From Shewanella electrodiphila (GTDB lineage Bacteria > Pseudomonadota > Gammaproteobacteria > Enterobacterales > Shewanellaceae): a DNA stretch of 64,000 nucleotides. The stretch lies in assembly GCF_023283985.1 (NCBI RefSeq), contig NZ_JAKIKU010000003.1:456544-520543 (forward strand), read 5' to 3'. A model generated the notes under the pieces. That model was given only the letters and a program-made list of their open reading frames with translations, had not been told where the DNA came from and made no database searches. Made by a program: the position numbers and the translations under genes. Shown in pieces: positions 27,520 through 37,244 of the stretch (position 1 is its first letter; every line of letters starts with the position of its first letter).

Positions 27520-30500
27520 TTATTCGACAGCAACAACCGCTTCAGATGTTGACGAATTATAAAGTGAAGCTGCATTATCTGTATCGAGTGAATCACCATC
27601 TGCATATTTCTCAAAGTCATCAGTGAACACTTCTGTTGTGCCAGCTGTATCAGAGTAGATTGTAAAGTTATCTACAGAGACAATACCAGTCGCTTCTCTT
27701 ACACCTGAGTTATCACCAAACCTAACAGATACATGTGTAACACCGCCAAATGAGCTGTTATCAGGAGTAAAACCAGCAGTCGTCAAGCGAACCCCGTCTA
27801 TTTCAACTGTAACTAATGGATTAACCGTAGTATCACCACCAGGGTATTCCCAAGTCACCACAACGTTCATAAATTGGTCAAGTACATGAGTAGCGACAGA
27901 AGTATCAACGTCACTTGGACTACGAACACTAAAACTGTCATCTTTGATACGAAGGTCTAAAATAGCCCCATCATTATTTGTATCAGAGTTAAACAACGTA
28001 ATGAATGCATCTCCATCACCAAGGTCATCATCTAAACGTTTTATTGCAACTTCAAATCGACCTGCCGCTAATGGACCATTAGTATCAAGGGCATAACGTA
28101 ACTCGCCGGTATCATCAGTTGTATCAGTAATTGCAGCAAATTTATTACCAGCCGTTCCAGGACCGCCCACAGGAGGAATCGTTTCTACTGTTGCTTCTGA
28201 GGTACTGCTATTATAAGGCGAAGCAGCATTATCAGTATCAAGCGAGTCGCCATCTGCATATTTCTCAAAGTCATCATTGAAAACTTCTGTTGTGCCCGCG
28301 GTATCAGCGAAGATCACTAAATCATCAACAGTAAACTTACCAGTAGCTGCTCTCACCCCACTATTGTCACCAAATCTAAAGGAAACATGAGTAACACCAC
28401 CAAATGATTGGTTATCAGGAGTAAAACCTTCAGCAACAAAGCTTACGCCATCCACTTCAACTGTAACCAATGGGTTAACCGCAGTATCATCACCAGGGTA
28501 TTCCCAAGTAATAACTACATCCATGAATGTGTCTAACATAACCGTAGCGACTGACGCATCAATGTCACTTGGACTACGAACACCAAAACTGTCATCTTTG
28601 ATACGTAGGTCTAAAATAGCACCATCATTATTTGTATTAGAGTTAAACAATGTAATGAATGCATCTCCATCACCAAGGTTATCGTCAAGACGCTTGACTT
28701 TTACCTCAACTCTACCAGCAGAAAGAGGTCCATTGTCGCCAAGTGCGTAACGAAGTTCTCCTGTATCGTCTGAGGTATCGATAATAACGGCAACATTGTT
28801 AGCACCTGTATTAACAACAATAGTACCTGTAATTGTGATTATTAATTCAGCAGTAGTACCATCAAAAGATTCAATGGTAAAGGTATCGATTTCATTATCA
28901 CCCACAACAAGTGCAGCAATAGTAGGATCAGTGGTATCAAGGGTATAAGTCCATGAACCATCATCTAATATTGATAATGTACCGTATGTACCCATTAAGG
29001 ATGACTGAACAATAGAATCTTCGCCACCATCTGGGTCTAGTACACTGACTACACCTGTTGCCGTTGCCTCATCACTTGCAATTCTTCCAGTTAAATCAAA
29101 AAATGCCGCTGGCGTATTTTCTACTGTGCCGTCACCAGCATCAAATACGATAACTTCTGAGTAAATAGCTACGCCATACTTGCTGCCTGTACCATCTAAA
29201 GTTTCGCCTGCATCATAAACTTCAAAGTCATCTGAAAATATACTAGTTGTGCCAGCGGTATCAGAGAAGACCTCGATGTTATCAACATAAAAAGAACCAA
29301 AAGGAATCGTTCTATCATTATCACCGAATCTAAATTGGATAGCTTTCACACCATCAGCGAACCACTGGTCTAAGCCAGTATAATCAGAGTCAACAACCGC
29401 TGCAGTAGAGAAAGAACCGCCACCAATCACTTCACCATCAATAGTCACGGTAATTTGTTCTGTTGCGTCTAAGTCCCATGTGATTTCTACATCATAAAAC
29501 TGGTCTTCAACAAATGGTGCAGTGATTAAATTTCCAGGGTAAGCGTCACTGTCAGTATTTCGAACAAAGAAACGTGGATCAATTATAGTGCCGTCGCCTC
29601 CAGTTTGAGTTCCTTGAATACGTAAATCCATTAACGCTTCACTAGAACTACCAGAAGAACCATAAAGCGTAATATAAGCATCTTTAATATTTCCATCACT
29701 ACCAAGCGCAACCTCTTTAGTGAAAGAAGCACTTAGTTTACCTTGACGAAGGTTATCAACGCTAAATCTAAGCTCACCCGTATCGCCGCCTGTATCGCTT
29801 ATTTTTACAATCTGAGTAAGCGAAGCAACACGAATATCAATGTAAGCAGTGGTACCGTCAATAGAAGCGATAGTGATTGAATCTCTTACAGAATTACCTA
29901 ACTCAAGGCTAGCCACTGTTTCGTTTGCAATATTAACTGTATACGACCAGCTACCGTTAGCGCTGATACTAAATGTACCATAATCAAGTGCTACATCAGT
30001 TTGCGCAACAAAAGCTTCTTCTTGAAAGTTTGGATCAATAATGGTTAATGAACCAGTTAATGGATCCGTAGTAGTATGCTGAACAGTACCACCCAATTCT
30101 CCTTCGATGATTGCAGCAACAGGGTCATTGTTATAACCCACAGACGCGCCAATGACGTCAAGTAACGCCTCATCAACTGAATCAGCAACTTGTGAAGTCG
30201 TTTGCAAATTAATTTGTGCTGTCTCAAGTGTATCTAAAGACTCTTCAGAAAAAGAACCATCAGCGACGTCACTAGCAAGATCTTGCATAACGGTAGATAA
30301 ATCTGCGTCTGCGTTGTCTGCATCAACTTGTGATAGTAGTGCTAGCACAGAACCATATCTATCAGCATCTTCAGCACCATCAGCACCAAGTTCAACAGTA
30401 CCAACTAAAGTAGGAAGCACTTCTGTTGTATCAAAACGAATACCAAAACGAGCATTAATTATTTCAGCTTCGTCAGCAAACTGGTTTAAATCACTACCCG

Positions 30501-31188
30501 CGTTTTGAACGGCCATTTCGGTTAAAGGAGAAACAACATAGGTAGGTGGTGGTAGTATAGTTTCCACACCATTTTCATCAGTCTGAACAATATTTTCAAC
30601 TACATTCACTACAGATCTTAGTTGAGGAGCATCTAAGGTTAAACCTGTTGATTCATCTGCATAAGTACCGCCAGTACATGTAATTAAACCTGTACCTTCG
30701 AAGTGTACGTCGCTAAATGTAACACCACCTGAAACATCAGAGGTTGCAGCAGCTTGTGCAGGAAGAACCGCAGCACCACTATCATCAACTTCAAATATGT
30801 CACAAGTTGCACCATCAATAGGGCCCTTAATAATGCTAGCAGAAACATTTAAGGTTGGATTGATAGTAGGTGTAGATGCACCAACACCTTCGGTAAAACC
30901 TGCCTCATCAGTATAATTAGCAGAAACAGAAATGACTGAACCTTCATCGGCTTCAGTAATGGTGATGGATGTACCAATAACACCTGTTGACCATACGTAA
31001 GTAAGTGTATCAGCTATAATTCCGTCAGCATCAGTAGCTGCTGCAGAGATTGTTTCGCCAGCGATAAAATTGCTTCCGGTTATTGCTATACTACCGCGAG
31101 TATTTCCATCTAGTTCAGCACCGTCATCACCGCCACAACCTAATAGACCTGTCGCAATGATGAGCGGTATAAAGGATTTATTATTCAT
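27520..31188 (-). CDS. Large surface lipoprotein with VCBS-like domains and three lectin-like repeats
   Basis: A 1222-residue acidic protein with a lipoprotein signal (IIATGLLGC followed by GGDDG). After a bacterial Ig-like start (GSNFIAGETISAAATDADG) come a linker to about residue 370, then VCBS-type domains (DYGTFSISANGSWSYTV and YGTLSILDDGSWTYTL) alternating with three copies of a module of about 190 residues beginning DTGELRF or DTGELRYAL and ending DDFEVYDAGETLD or DDFEKYADGDSLD. The last two modules are nearly identical in protein and DNA. The module has the look of a jelly-roll carbohydrate-binding domain. It shares an operon with the TonB receptor upstream, and near an alginate lyase it probably binds polysaccharide at the cell surface. 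The exact ligand is unknown. Confidence 0.75.
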   Translation of the reverse strand: MNNKSFIPLIIATGLLGCGGDDGAELDGNTRGSIAITGSNFIAGETISAAATDADGIIADTLTYVWSTGVIGTSITITEADEGSVISVSANYTDEAGFTEGVGASTPTINPTLNVSASIIKGPIDGATCDIFEVDDSGAAVLPAQAAATSDVSGGVTFSDVHFEGTGLITCTGGTYADESTGLTLDAPQLRSVVNVVENIVQTDENGVETILPPPTYVVSPLTEMAVQNAGSDLNQFADEAEIINARFGIRFDTTEVLPTLVGTVELGADGAEDADRYGSVLALLSQVDADNADADLSTVMQDLASDVADGSFSEESLDTLETAQINLQTTSQVADSVDEALLDVIGASVGYNNDPVAAIIEGELGGTVQHTTTDPLTGSLTIIDPNFQEEAFVAQTDVALDYGTFSISANGSWSYTVNIANETVASLELGNSVRDSITIASIDGTTAYIDIRVASLTQIVKISDTGGDTGELRFSVDNLRQGKLSASFTKEVALGSDGNIKDAYITLYGSSGSSSEALMDLRIQGTQTGGDGTIIDPRFFVRNTDSDAYPGNLITAPFVEDQFYDVEITWDLDATEQITVTIDGEVIGGGSFSTAAVVDSDYTGLDQWFADGVKAIQFRFGDNDRTIPFGSFYVDNIEVFSDTAGTTSIFSDDFEVYDAGETLDGTGSKYGVAIYSEVIVFDAGDGTVENTPAAFFDLTGRIASDEATATGVVSVLDPDGGEDSIVQSSLMGTYGTLSILDDGSWTYTLDTTDPTIAALVVGDNEIDTFTIESFDGTTAELIITITGTIVVNTGANNVAVIIDTSDDTGELRYALGDNGPLSAGRVEVKVKRLDDNLGDGDAFITLFNSNTNNDGAILDLRIKDDSFGVRSPSDIDASVATVMLDTFMDVVITWEYPGDDTAVNPLVTVEVDGVSFVAEGFTPDNQSFGGVTHVSFRFGDNSGVRAATGKFTVDDLVIFADTAGTTEVFNDDFEKYADGDSLDTDNAASPYNSSTSEATVETIPPVGGPGTAGNKFAAITDTTDDTGELRYALDTNGPLAAGRFEVAIKRLDDDLGDGDAFITLFNSDTNNDGAILDLRIKDDSFSVRSPSDVDTSVATHVLDQFMNVVVTWEYPGGDTTVNPLVTVEIDGVRLTTAGFTPDNSSFGGVTHVSVRFGDNSGVREATGIVSVDNFTIYSDTAGTTEVFTDDFEKYADGDSLDTDNAASLYNSSTSEAVVAVE

Positions 31189-31253
31189 TTTTATGACTCC
31201 AAAAAAGATTCTTTTTCCAAATTTAGCTTGTTTTATTTAAGTACTAGACTTGG

Positions 31254-34200
31254 CTAGTACTTAAAGCTGACACCTGCAAACAGGCGAGGACCGTAATCAC
31301 TTACTTGACCTAAGTTACCTTGGGTATAGAAGTCATCACTGCGAGGCTCACTGAACAAGTTAATTGCTGAAACTTTAATACGAACGTGTTGATTGATTTT
31401 GTAAGCAGCACGAGCTTCCCAAATACCTGCCTCATCAACATAACGCAGTCTTGTGCCGTTAGAAGTGTATGGTTGGAAGTATTCACTACGATACTTGTAG
31501 ATAAGAGCAGTATCAAAACCGCCTATTTGATAGTAAATCTGTCCATTGAATACATGTTCAGAAAACCCAGGTACTGAGGCAGGAGGAACAATACCTACGG
31601 TATCCTGAATAGCAACACCATCTAAATCAGTAGTAAAGGTACTACCGTAGTTACTATCTTCAAACTCATAGGTTGTATCTGCATAGTTATAACCAAGCTT
31701 CACACCAATGCCTAAGTCCCAACGATAGGAGAATGTCGCTTCAAAACCATAAAGGTCACTATTTTCGTCAGTAGTGACTGAATTAGTAATAGGTAAAGAA
31801 ACTTCTACACCGTCAACGATAAAATTCTCTAACTGTGTTTGCTGTTGGTAACCGCCATTGAATTGCTTGTAGTAAACACCTAACGCTACCATAGAGTCAT
31901 CGCTTGGATACCATTCAAAAGCAGCGTCATAGTTCCATGACATTAATGGTTGAAGATCAGGATTACCTGAACCATTAACACCAACCAACAAATCTTCAAC
32001 TGATTCAGGGTCATCCGAGTCATCGGTTACGAATGTGCGGCTATAACCTAGATCAGATGGATCTGCACGTGACATACCTCGGTAAATACCGGCCCTTAGG
32101 AGAATATCGTCACTATAATCAACGACTAAGTTAAAGCTTGGTAGTACTTCAGTGTAATCACCACCACCAACAATCTTTTCAATACTTCCGTCTGGTACTA
32201 ATTCGACGATACCTGTCGCCGGATCAGTGACAACGTCGAAACCTTCTCTAAAGCCAATAGAGGTAATGTCAGAGTTCACTACACGAACACCAAAGTTACC
32301 ACGAATAAATTTACCAAACATTTCAGTGTCGTAATTAAGCATGGCGTAAGCAGAGATAGTTTCTTCTGTTACGTCAATAGTACCCGCATTCTCGTATGTA
32401 ACCTCTGGGTATGCGAATTCGCCGCCTTGTGATGCTGCTACTGCTTGAGAGAAACACTCGTTATTGTAAGTTGCCCACGAAGCGCCTGTACCGCTTTCTA
32501 CAACATTACCTGAACTGTCAACATGGGTGATAATATCACCGTCAGAAACACTAGATAAAAAATCAGTCTCAGGGAAGGCTATTTGGCAACCTTCAAGTAC
32601 GTCGATGGCCGATGTTGCAGATTCATCTAAATTAAATGTCGTTCTTGAGCCATTACCGTTCGTGCCACCAAATTGAACAAATGTTAGCTCAGAAACGCGA
32701 ACGCCAGCTTGAACGCTACTGAAAAAATCACCGTCTAGAATATAATCAATATCAAGGCGTGCACCCATAATTTCGTTGTCGCGGACATTTTCTCTGTCGA
32801 TACGAGTACGAAGGCTATCAGTAAAATTGGAAATATCAGTCACATCAAAATCAGTAACTGTGAAATGAGGAATATGTTCACCTAAATCCCAAGAAAAGAA
32901 AGGACGAGAGCTCGTTCTTCCTCGGTTTGTTATTTGTAGTTCTTCACGGCTAGTTTTAGAATAGCCAAGGTCAAGACTAATCTTTAGATCATCAGAGAAA
33001 AAATGTTCAACGTTCAAGCCATATCCACGATAATTTTCTTCACGCGAAAATTGCTCGCCCGCAGATTCGATACGTTCTTCACCTTCCCAATGTAGAATAC
33101 CGCCAACATCGTTTGTGATCAGATTTTGTCCCGTTACACCCGGTGTAACGCGCTTTTGTAAGAAAATTAAATCATGACGCGCTTCTGCTTGGGTACGATC
33201 TGAAATTTGCGCGTCAAAATTGATATCCCATTTATTTGAGGGTTGGTATTGTAGAGCAAAGAATAAAGCATCTCTTTCATCAGATGTTTCATTTTGACGG
33301 AAGCTTCGGCTTGAGCCAGTCCATGCGTATTCTCTGCCATCATCTACTGCAAGACCGGTTTCTGGATCAATTTCATTATTATAACCTTGGTTATTCGAGC
33401 CAACAATTTCATCTTCACAATCGCCCGCTTCACTGCGGAAAAAGCCAGTATTGGTATCGGTTGGATCATTCAAACATGCCCACAAAGATGAACCCGTTGG
33501 GCTTGAGCTTCTATATTCAGCTTCTGGCTGGCTAATATCTTGACGCTGAAAACCCACACTTAAACCAAATGCTTGGCCGTTATCAAACTCAAATTGATCA
33601 ACATAACTTAGTGTTCCACGGTAGCCCAAATCATCTTGAAGTGAATTGTCAACGTTTGCTTGGTCTGGGTTGTAGTTAGCTTTTACTTCAGCCTGAAAAC
33701 GTTGCTTACCAAAATCTAAAGGCTTAAGTGTCTCCAGGGTAATAACACCGGCAACACCACCTTCAATCATGGAAGCGTCTTGTGTTTTATAAATAGCTAC
33801 TTTCTGCATCAACTCTGATGGGAACTGAGAAAAGTTAACTGAACGGTCACCACTACCATTGGTCGCTTCACGGCCATTGATGTTAGTGGCACTTAAGAAT
33901 GGGCCTAAACCACGAATACTGATTTCAGTAGCACCACCATTTTCACGGTGAGATGATGCACCCGTTAATGTTTCTAGCGCCTCACCAATTGAAAGTGCAG
34001 GTAAATCACCAATATCTGAAGCAGATAAACCGTCAACAACCGTGGTAGATTCACGCTTTATTGCAATTTGGTCTTGAATTGTTCTACGTGTACCAGTAAC
34101 TACAACAACTTCTATATCATCATCAACTTTATCTAGATTTTCAGTTTCTGCTTCTTGTGCTATTGCCGAAAATGCAAAAGAACTGGTTAAAGAAGTAAAT

Positions 34201-34292
34201 GCAGCAAGCTTCATCCATTTTGCTATAGGTGAAAGCTTGAACTTCCCTATTTTATGGATGGGTTTTGTTTTTTTACTTATTTTCGTCGACAT
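31254..34292 (-). CDS. TonB-dependent receptor, carbohydrate type
   Basis: A 1012-residue receptor with a long N-terminal leader and signal peptide (FTSLTSSFAFSAIAQEAE), plug (VVVVTGTRRTIQDQIAIKRESTTVVDGL, SIRGLGPFLSATNINGREATNG) and a barrel ending in Phe-Lys-Tyr (LFAGVSFKY). The plug with IGEALETLTGAS and INGRE-type loop belongs to the long receptors that import oligosaccharides in Alteromonadales and Caulobacter. It is 65 bases from the repeat lipoprotein and 311 bases from the alginate lyase, all on the same strand, which points to uptake of alginate oligomers or a similar glycan. Specificity is inferred from neighbours only. Confidence 0.85.
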   Translation of the reverse strand: MSTKISKKTKPIHKIGKFKLSPIAKWMKLAAFTSLTSSFAFSAIAQEAETENLDKVDDDIEVVVVTGTRRTIQDQIAIKRESTTVVDGLSASDIGDLPALSIGEALETLTGASSHRENGGATEISIRGLGPFLSATNINGREATNGSGDRSVNFSQFPSELMQKVAIYKTQDASMIEGGVAGVITLETLKPLDFGKQRFQAEVKANYNPDQANVDNSLQDDLGYRGTLSYVDQFEFDNGQAFGLSVGFQRQDISQPEAEYRSSSPTGSSLWACLNDPTDTNTGFFRSEAGDCEDEIVGSNNQGYNNEIDPETGLAVDDGREYAWTGSSRSFRQNETSDERDALFFALQYQPSNKWDINFDAQISDRTQAEARHDLIFLQKRVTPGVTGQNLITNDVGGILHWEGEERIESAGEQFSREENYRGYGLNVEHFFSDDLKISLDLGYSKTSREELQITNRGRTSSRPFFSWDLGEHIPHFTVTDFDVTDISNFTDSLRTRIDRENVRDNEIMGARLDIDYILDGDFFSSVQAGVRVSELTFVQFGGTNGNGSRTTFNLDESATSAIDVLEGCQIAFPETDFLSSVSDGDIITHVDSSGNVVESGTGASWATYNNECFSQAVAASQGGEFAYPEVTYENAGTIDVTEETISAYAMLNYDTEMFGKFIRGNFGVRVVNSDITSIGFREGFDVVTDPATGIVELVPDGSIEKIVGGGDYTEVLPSFNLVVDYSDDILLRAGIYRGMSRADPSDLGYSRTFVTDDSDDPESVEDLLVGVNGSGNPDLQPLMSWNYDAAFEWYPSDDSMVALGVYYKQFNGGYQQQTQLENFIVDGVEVSLPITNSVTTDENSDLYGFEATFSYRWDLGIGVKLGYNYADTTYEFEDSNYGSTFTTDLDGVAIQDTVGIVPPASVPGFSEHVFNGQIYYQIGGFDTALIYKYRSEYFQPYTSNGTRLRYVDEAGIWEARAAYKINQHVRIKVSAINLFSEPRSDDFYTQGNLGQVSDYGPRLFAGVSFKY

Positions 34293-34350
34293 ACCGTACT
34301 TCCCCTTAGTATTTTAATAAGCATGTTAATGCCATATATTGGTATATTTT

Positions 34351-34470
34351 TTATTGCTAGCAGGTTACTGCCATTAAAGTCTTATATTTATTATTGCAAG
34401 CAGATTACTGCCATTAAATTCTTATATTTATTATTGCAATCAGGTTACTGCTATTAAATTCTTATATTTA
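34351..34470. repeat. Three tandem 40-bp repeats upstream of the receptor gene
   Basis: Three units of exactly 40 bases stand head to tail (starting at 34351, 34391 and 34431), differing at only a few positions. Each contains CAGRTTACTG, a small CAG-N4-CTG dyad, and TTATATTTA. The array is in the 311-base gap between the receptor and the alginate lyase, 59 bases before the receptor start. Repeated binding sites for a regulator, spaced about four helical turns, are a reasonable guess. Confidence 0.9.
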
Positions 34471-34603
34471 AATTAGAGTTATATTAATTTCAACAGACGA
34501 AACCCAAACAAAAGTTTTAACCTATTAATTTAAATAAAAATATAACCAATAATTGTAGTTACGAATTACGAGTTACGAATTTTAAATTGATGTGTTAAAT
34601 GCG

Positions 34604-35593
34604 CTAAAACTTATAACCTTTATGCATGTTGTGGATATGATAAAAAGTGGCTTGCACATAATCACCTTCGGCGCCGCCATTGTTTTGGTTATAAACACCC
34701 GCTTTAAAGTACATATACTGGTTACTAGCACTGTAACCACTATCTTTCATATCGTAGTACTTAGTAATATTAGGCTTACCTTCCCTGATTATAGTGACGA
34801 ACAACACTTCATCTTCGACGGAAATTTTATAAGAGAATTTTTCGTTTAAGGCGATGCCGTCATCAGGGTCTGACAAAGTATGTGAACGTGAGCCAATCAT
34901 ATTTATCCAAATATCATCACCATCATTTATTTCATGGGCAAAATAAATAGCCCCTTTCGAGTTGGCTGGTAATTTTCGATAATATAAACGAATAGGTTCG
35001 TCATCCGTCGCGTGAATTTGCCCGATGACCACGCGTCCAACCTTTTTTTTATCACCTGTGGTAGATACTCGGTTTATTGCCAGCGTCCCTTCCAAACTGC
35101 CTTCAACACCCCCAGACTTAGCTTTCGCCGAACCATGCGCATTGCTGAAAACCCAGTTATTTTTAGTCAGGCCACGAGTTTTAATTCTGCTATTACCTCT
35201 ACGTAGCATTTCGCGTAGTTCGGTTCTCGCATATTTTGTATTTTTTGAGGTCTTGGCACCTACGTTTGGGCAAGCGAATACCAAACCACCATCATCTGCT
35301 GTATAAAAAAATGGCTTTAAGTTAAAGCCTTTACCTAATGATTTCTCATAGACGGTATCAGCTTTTTTATCTTTGTTGAGATCGGTTGGCAAGGTTAACG
35401 ACCAATCGAGTAAGTCAAAATTTTCACCTGGCTTTTTAAGCGGATCGAGTTTTGACAAATCCCCCAGTAAAACACCTTCAGCAAGACTAGTGTGTGACTT
35501 AGGAATAAGCGTATTATCCTCAATCTCCTGAGCATTGAGTGATGCGCTAAAAACAGTTAAAGCAAAAACTAGCACAGCGAAAACGTCACACAT
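34604..35593 (-). CDS. Alginate lyase, polysaccharide lyase family 7
   Basis: The three PL7 signature motifs are present: RTELREML, QIHA, and YFKAGVYNQN. The catalytic residues expected in them (Arg, Gln, His, Tyr) are conserved, so the enzyme should cleave alginate by beta-elimination. It is 329 residues from the first in-frame ATG, a single catalytic domain with an N-terminal hydrophobic segment (VFAVLVFALTVFSASLNA) and no lipobox. The ATG lacks a good Shine-Dalgarno and leaves the signal peptide without its positive end; an in-frame extension (NSYRHIQKK) would supply it, and AAAGGA sits seven bases before an in-frame ATC at 35630-35632. The true start is therefore doubtful. Confidence 0.93.
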   Translation of the reverse strand: MCDVFAVLVFALTVFSASLNAQEIEDNTLIPKSHTSLAEGVLLGDLSKLDPLKKPGENFDLLDWSLTLPTDLNKDKKADTVYEKSLGKGFNLKPFFYTADDGGLVFACPNVGAKTSKNTKYARTELREMLRRGNSRIKTRGLTKNNWVFSNAHGSAKAKSGGVEGSLEGTLAINRVSTTGDKKKVGRVVIGQIHATDDEPIRLYYRKLPANSKGAIYFAHEINDGDDIWINMIGSRSHTLSDPDDGIALNEKFSYKISVEDEVLFVTIIREGKPNITKYYDMKDSGYSASNQYMYFKAGVYNQNNGGAEGDYVQATFYHIHNMHKGYKF

Positions 35594-36040
35594 TTTCTTT
35601 TGAATATGTCGGTAAGAGTTATATGTGTTGATATTGGAATCCTTTATAATTTACGATCTCTTTGTTGAATATGATCGTGTATTGTTCGGCTTAACTATTT
35701 TCATAGCTTACTTAGAATACCTATATGCGCAGCATGAAGTGACGCACCTACACATGAACTTAACTAACCCTGAAAAACGTAATAAAAATAGGTAAGACTT
35801 TGCTTCTAATTAACACCAAAAATTATCTAATTTCGTTTTAAAAATAAGCAGAACTCTTTGTTGTATATGATCAAAGAGCTATGATTAATTGTTACGCACA
35901 GAATCACACACAACCCACCTAACACAACCACATACTTAACAACCTGTTCACACCTGTAACTTTGTGTTAAACAAAATATAACCAACACAACATATCATTG
36001 TCAACCAAAATAGTGCCGCAAGCATTACCAAAAACCAGAA

Positions 36041-36053
36041 TTGGTAGTAACAA
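36041..36053. promoter_or_regulatory. TTGGT-N3-ACCAA-type operator, copy upstream of alginate lyase
   Basis: TTGGTAGTAACAA matches the palindrome with one mismatch in the right arm; an isolated inverted half-site, ATTACCA, lies 11 bases to its left. It is about 450 bases upstream of the lyase start, further than usual for a repressor site. Confidence 0.4.
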
Positions 36054-36269
36054 GGGGGTAAAAAAGACTAACGCATTGGCTTGACACATTTTTCACAAAA
36101 CAAAAAGAAAATGATAAACAGAAACTTATAGGAGGAACGAGCTGTTATTGTTGAATGGTTTTTATATTCACTACCAATGGATATGACAACATTACCAAAT
36201 AACAGAACAAAGTTAGTCAGTGACTCAGCTGTATCCTAAATTCACAAAAGTTTATTACCAATTCTCAAT

Positions 36270-36284
36270 ATAGGTATTACCAAT
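36270..36284. promoter_or_regulatory. TTGGT-N3-ACCAA-type operator, second copy
   Basis: ATAGGTATTACCAAT is a 15-base palindrome with one mismatch, the same core GGTATTACC as the site at 48709-48723. Another half-site (TTATTACCAATT) is 10 bases to the left. It resembles sites that hexuronate GntR-family regulators (ExuR/UxuR) bind, as I recall them. Confidence 0.5.
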
Positions 36285-36389
36285 AGGTAGTGTAATGAGA
36301 TTACAGTTCAGAACTAATATGCAGATTATAAGCTGTACGATAATTCGTATTGATTGTGATTTATCATTAATGCTCTTGTTGAACGAAGC

Positions 36390-36921
36390 TGCGCTGTCAG
36401 GCGCATTAGTGCTTATTTCGATGCATGTCCTGATAACCTTTCAATCGATGATTTGAAGCGCTACTTTGCCAGTTTGATTGAGTCACATTCATGGAGCACC
36501 GTGAAACTTGACCGTAATGGGTTGCACAATCACTTGTAAATAAGTCTATCGATATGTCCTTGACCAGCACTGGCAGTGGCTTAATATTGTTAAGCCGCCA
36601 CAAGTCCATAGACTGCCTGATATTCTTACGCCCACAGAAGTCTCTATCGTTATTAGTCTTACTCATAAGCTTCGATATCAAGTGTGTTTTCACACCTAAT
36701 ACTGTATGGGGTTGCGCCTCGGTGAGGCTATTTCACTTCAGGTTGGTGACATCGATTCACAGGTGATGCAGGTGCACATTCGTAACGCCAAAGGTGGGCA
36801 TGATATAAGGACCGTACAAGAACTACTTGGGCATAATGATGTAAAAACAATCCAAATATATACCCATGTTGCAGGCTTACACCAAACAGGTGTTTTAAGC
36901 CCTATGGATATAAAGTGCTAA
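36390..36921 (+). pseudogene. Tyrosine recombinase, decayed
   Basis: Pieces in different frames read [101 protein letters not shown] and [19 protein letters not shown]. Together they follow the order of a phage-integrase family protein like those found with IS91-type transposons. The catalytic Arg (GLRLGE) and the C-terminal LLGHxxxxTxxxYTH box, with the Tyr, can be seen, but stops and frameshifts break it and the block between NAKGG and VQELL is deleted. A mobile element once occupied this site. Confidence 0.8.
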
Positions 36922-36969
36922 ATGTAAAAAGTGATTAACTTTGAATGCGATTGACTTTTAATGCGCTAG

Positions 36970-37244
36970 GGCCTGTTGATCTTTCGAGGTTGTTTTTGCA
37001 GCGAATTGTTGGTCATTTGTACAAGGCAGAGACTTTGTGGTGTAGTTATTCTACATAAAAAGTTGATAACGCAGTAAAAAGGACCAACAAACGCTGCCCG
37101 AAGGGTTCGACTAAAAGCGTTTTACTCTTTGTTGAATGCATCTTTGTGAATAAAAGGTGCTTAGATGACTAGGCATCAATTCATTCGCCTCGATTAAAAC
37201 GCTTTTATTTCGAACAAAACTTAACCAGCAAAGATCAACAGGCC
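36970..37244. mobile_element. MITE-like element with 15-bp terminal inverted repeats
   Basis: The ends are exact 15-base inverted repeats, GGCCTGTTGATCTTT and AAAGATCAACAGGCC. Inside, two more inverted pairs make long stems: GCAGCG-N2-TTGTTGGTC with GACCAACAA-N-CGCTGC, and AAAAGCGTTTTA with TAAAACGCTTTT. There is no coding capacity. The flanks CTAG and TTAG could be an imperfect four-base target duplication. Its right end lies inside the bioD reading frame and provides the final codons and stop of that gene, so it moved in after the biotin cluster formed. Confidence 0.8.

Larger units (their letters stand above)
35594..36389. other. Long AT-rich non-coding gap upstream of the alginate lyase
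   Basis: No credible gene lies in these 800 bases. The part near 36000-36290 carries several TTGGTA/TACCAA half-sites and two near-palindromes listed separately. The last 100 bases lead into the decayed recombinase. The remainder shows no structure that I can support. Confidence 0.6.

Noticed and set aside
36706..36921. Short complete recombinase gene
   Set aside because: The 71-residue frame is only the ending piece of a broken recombinase; its other parts are in other frames upstream and a central block is lost.
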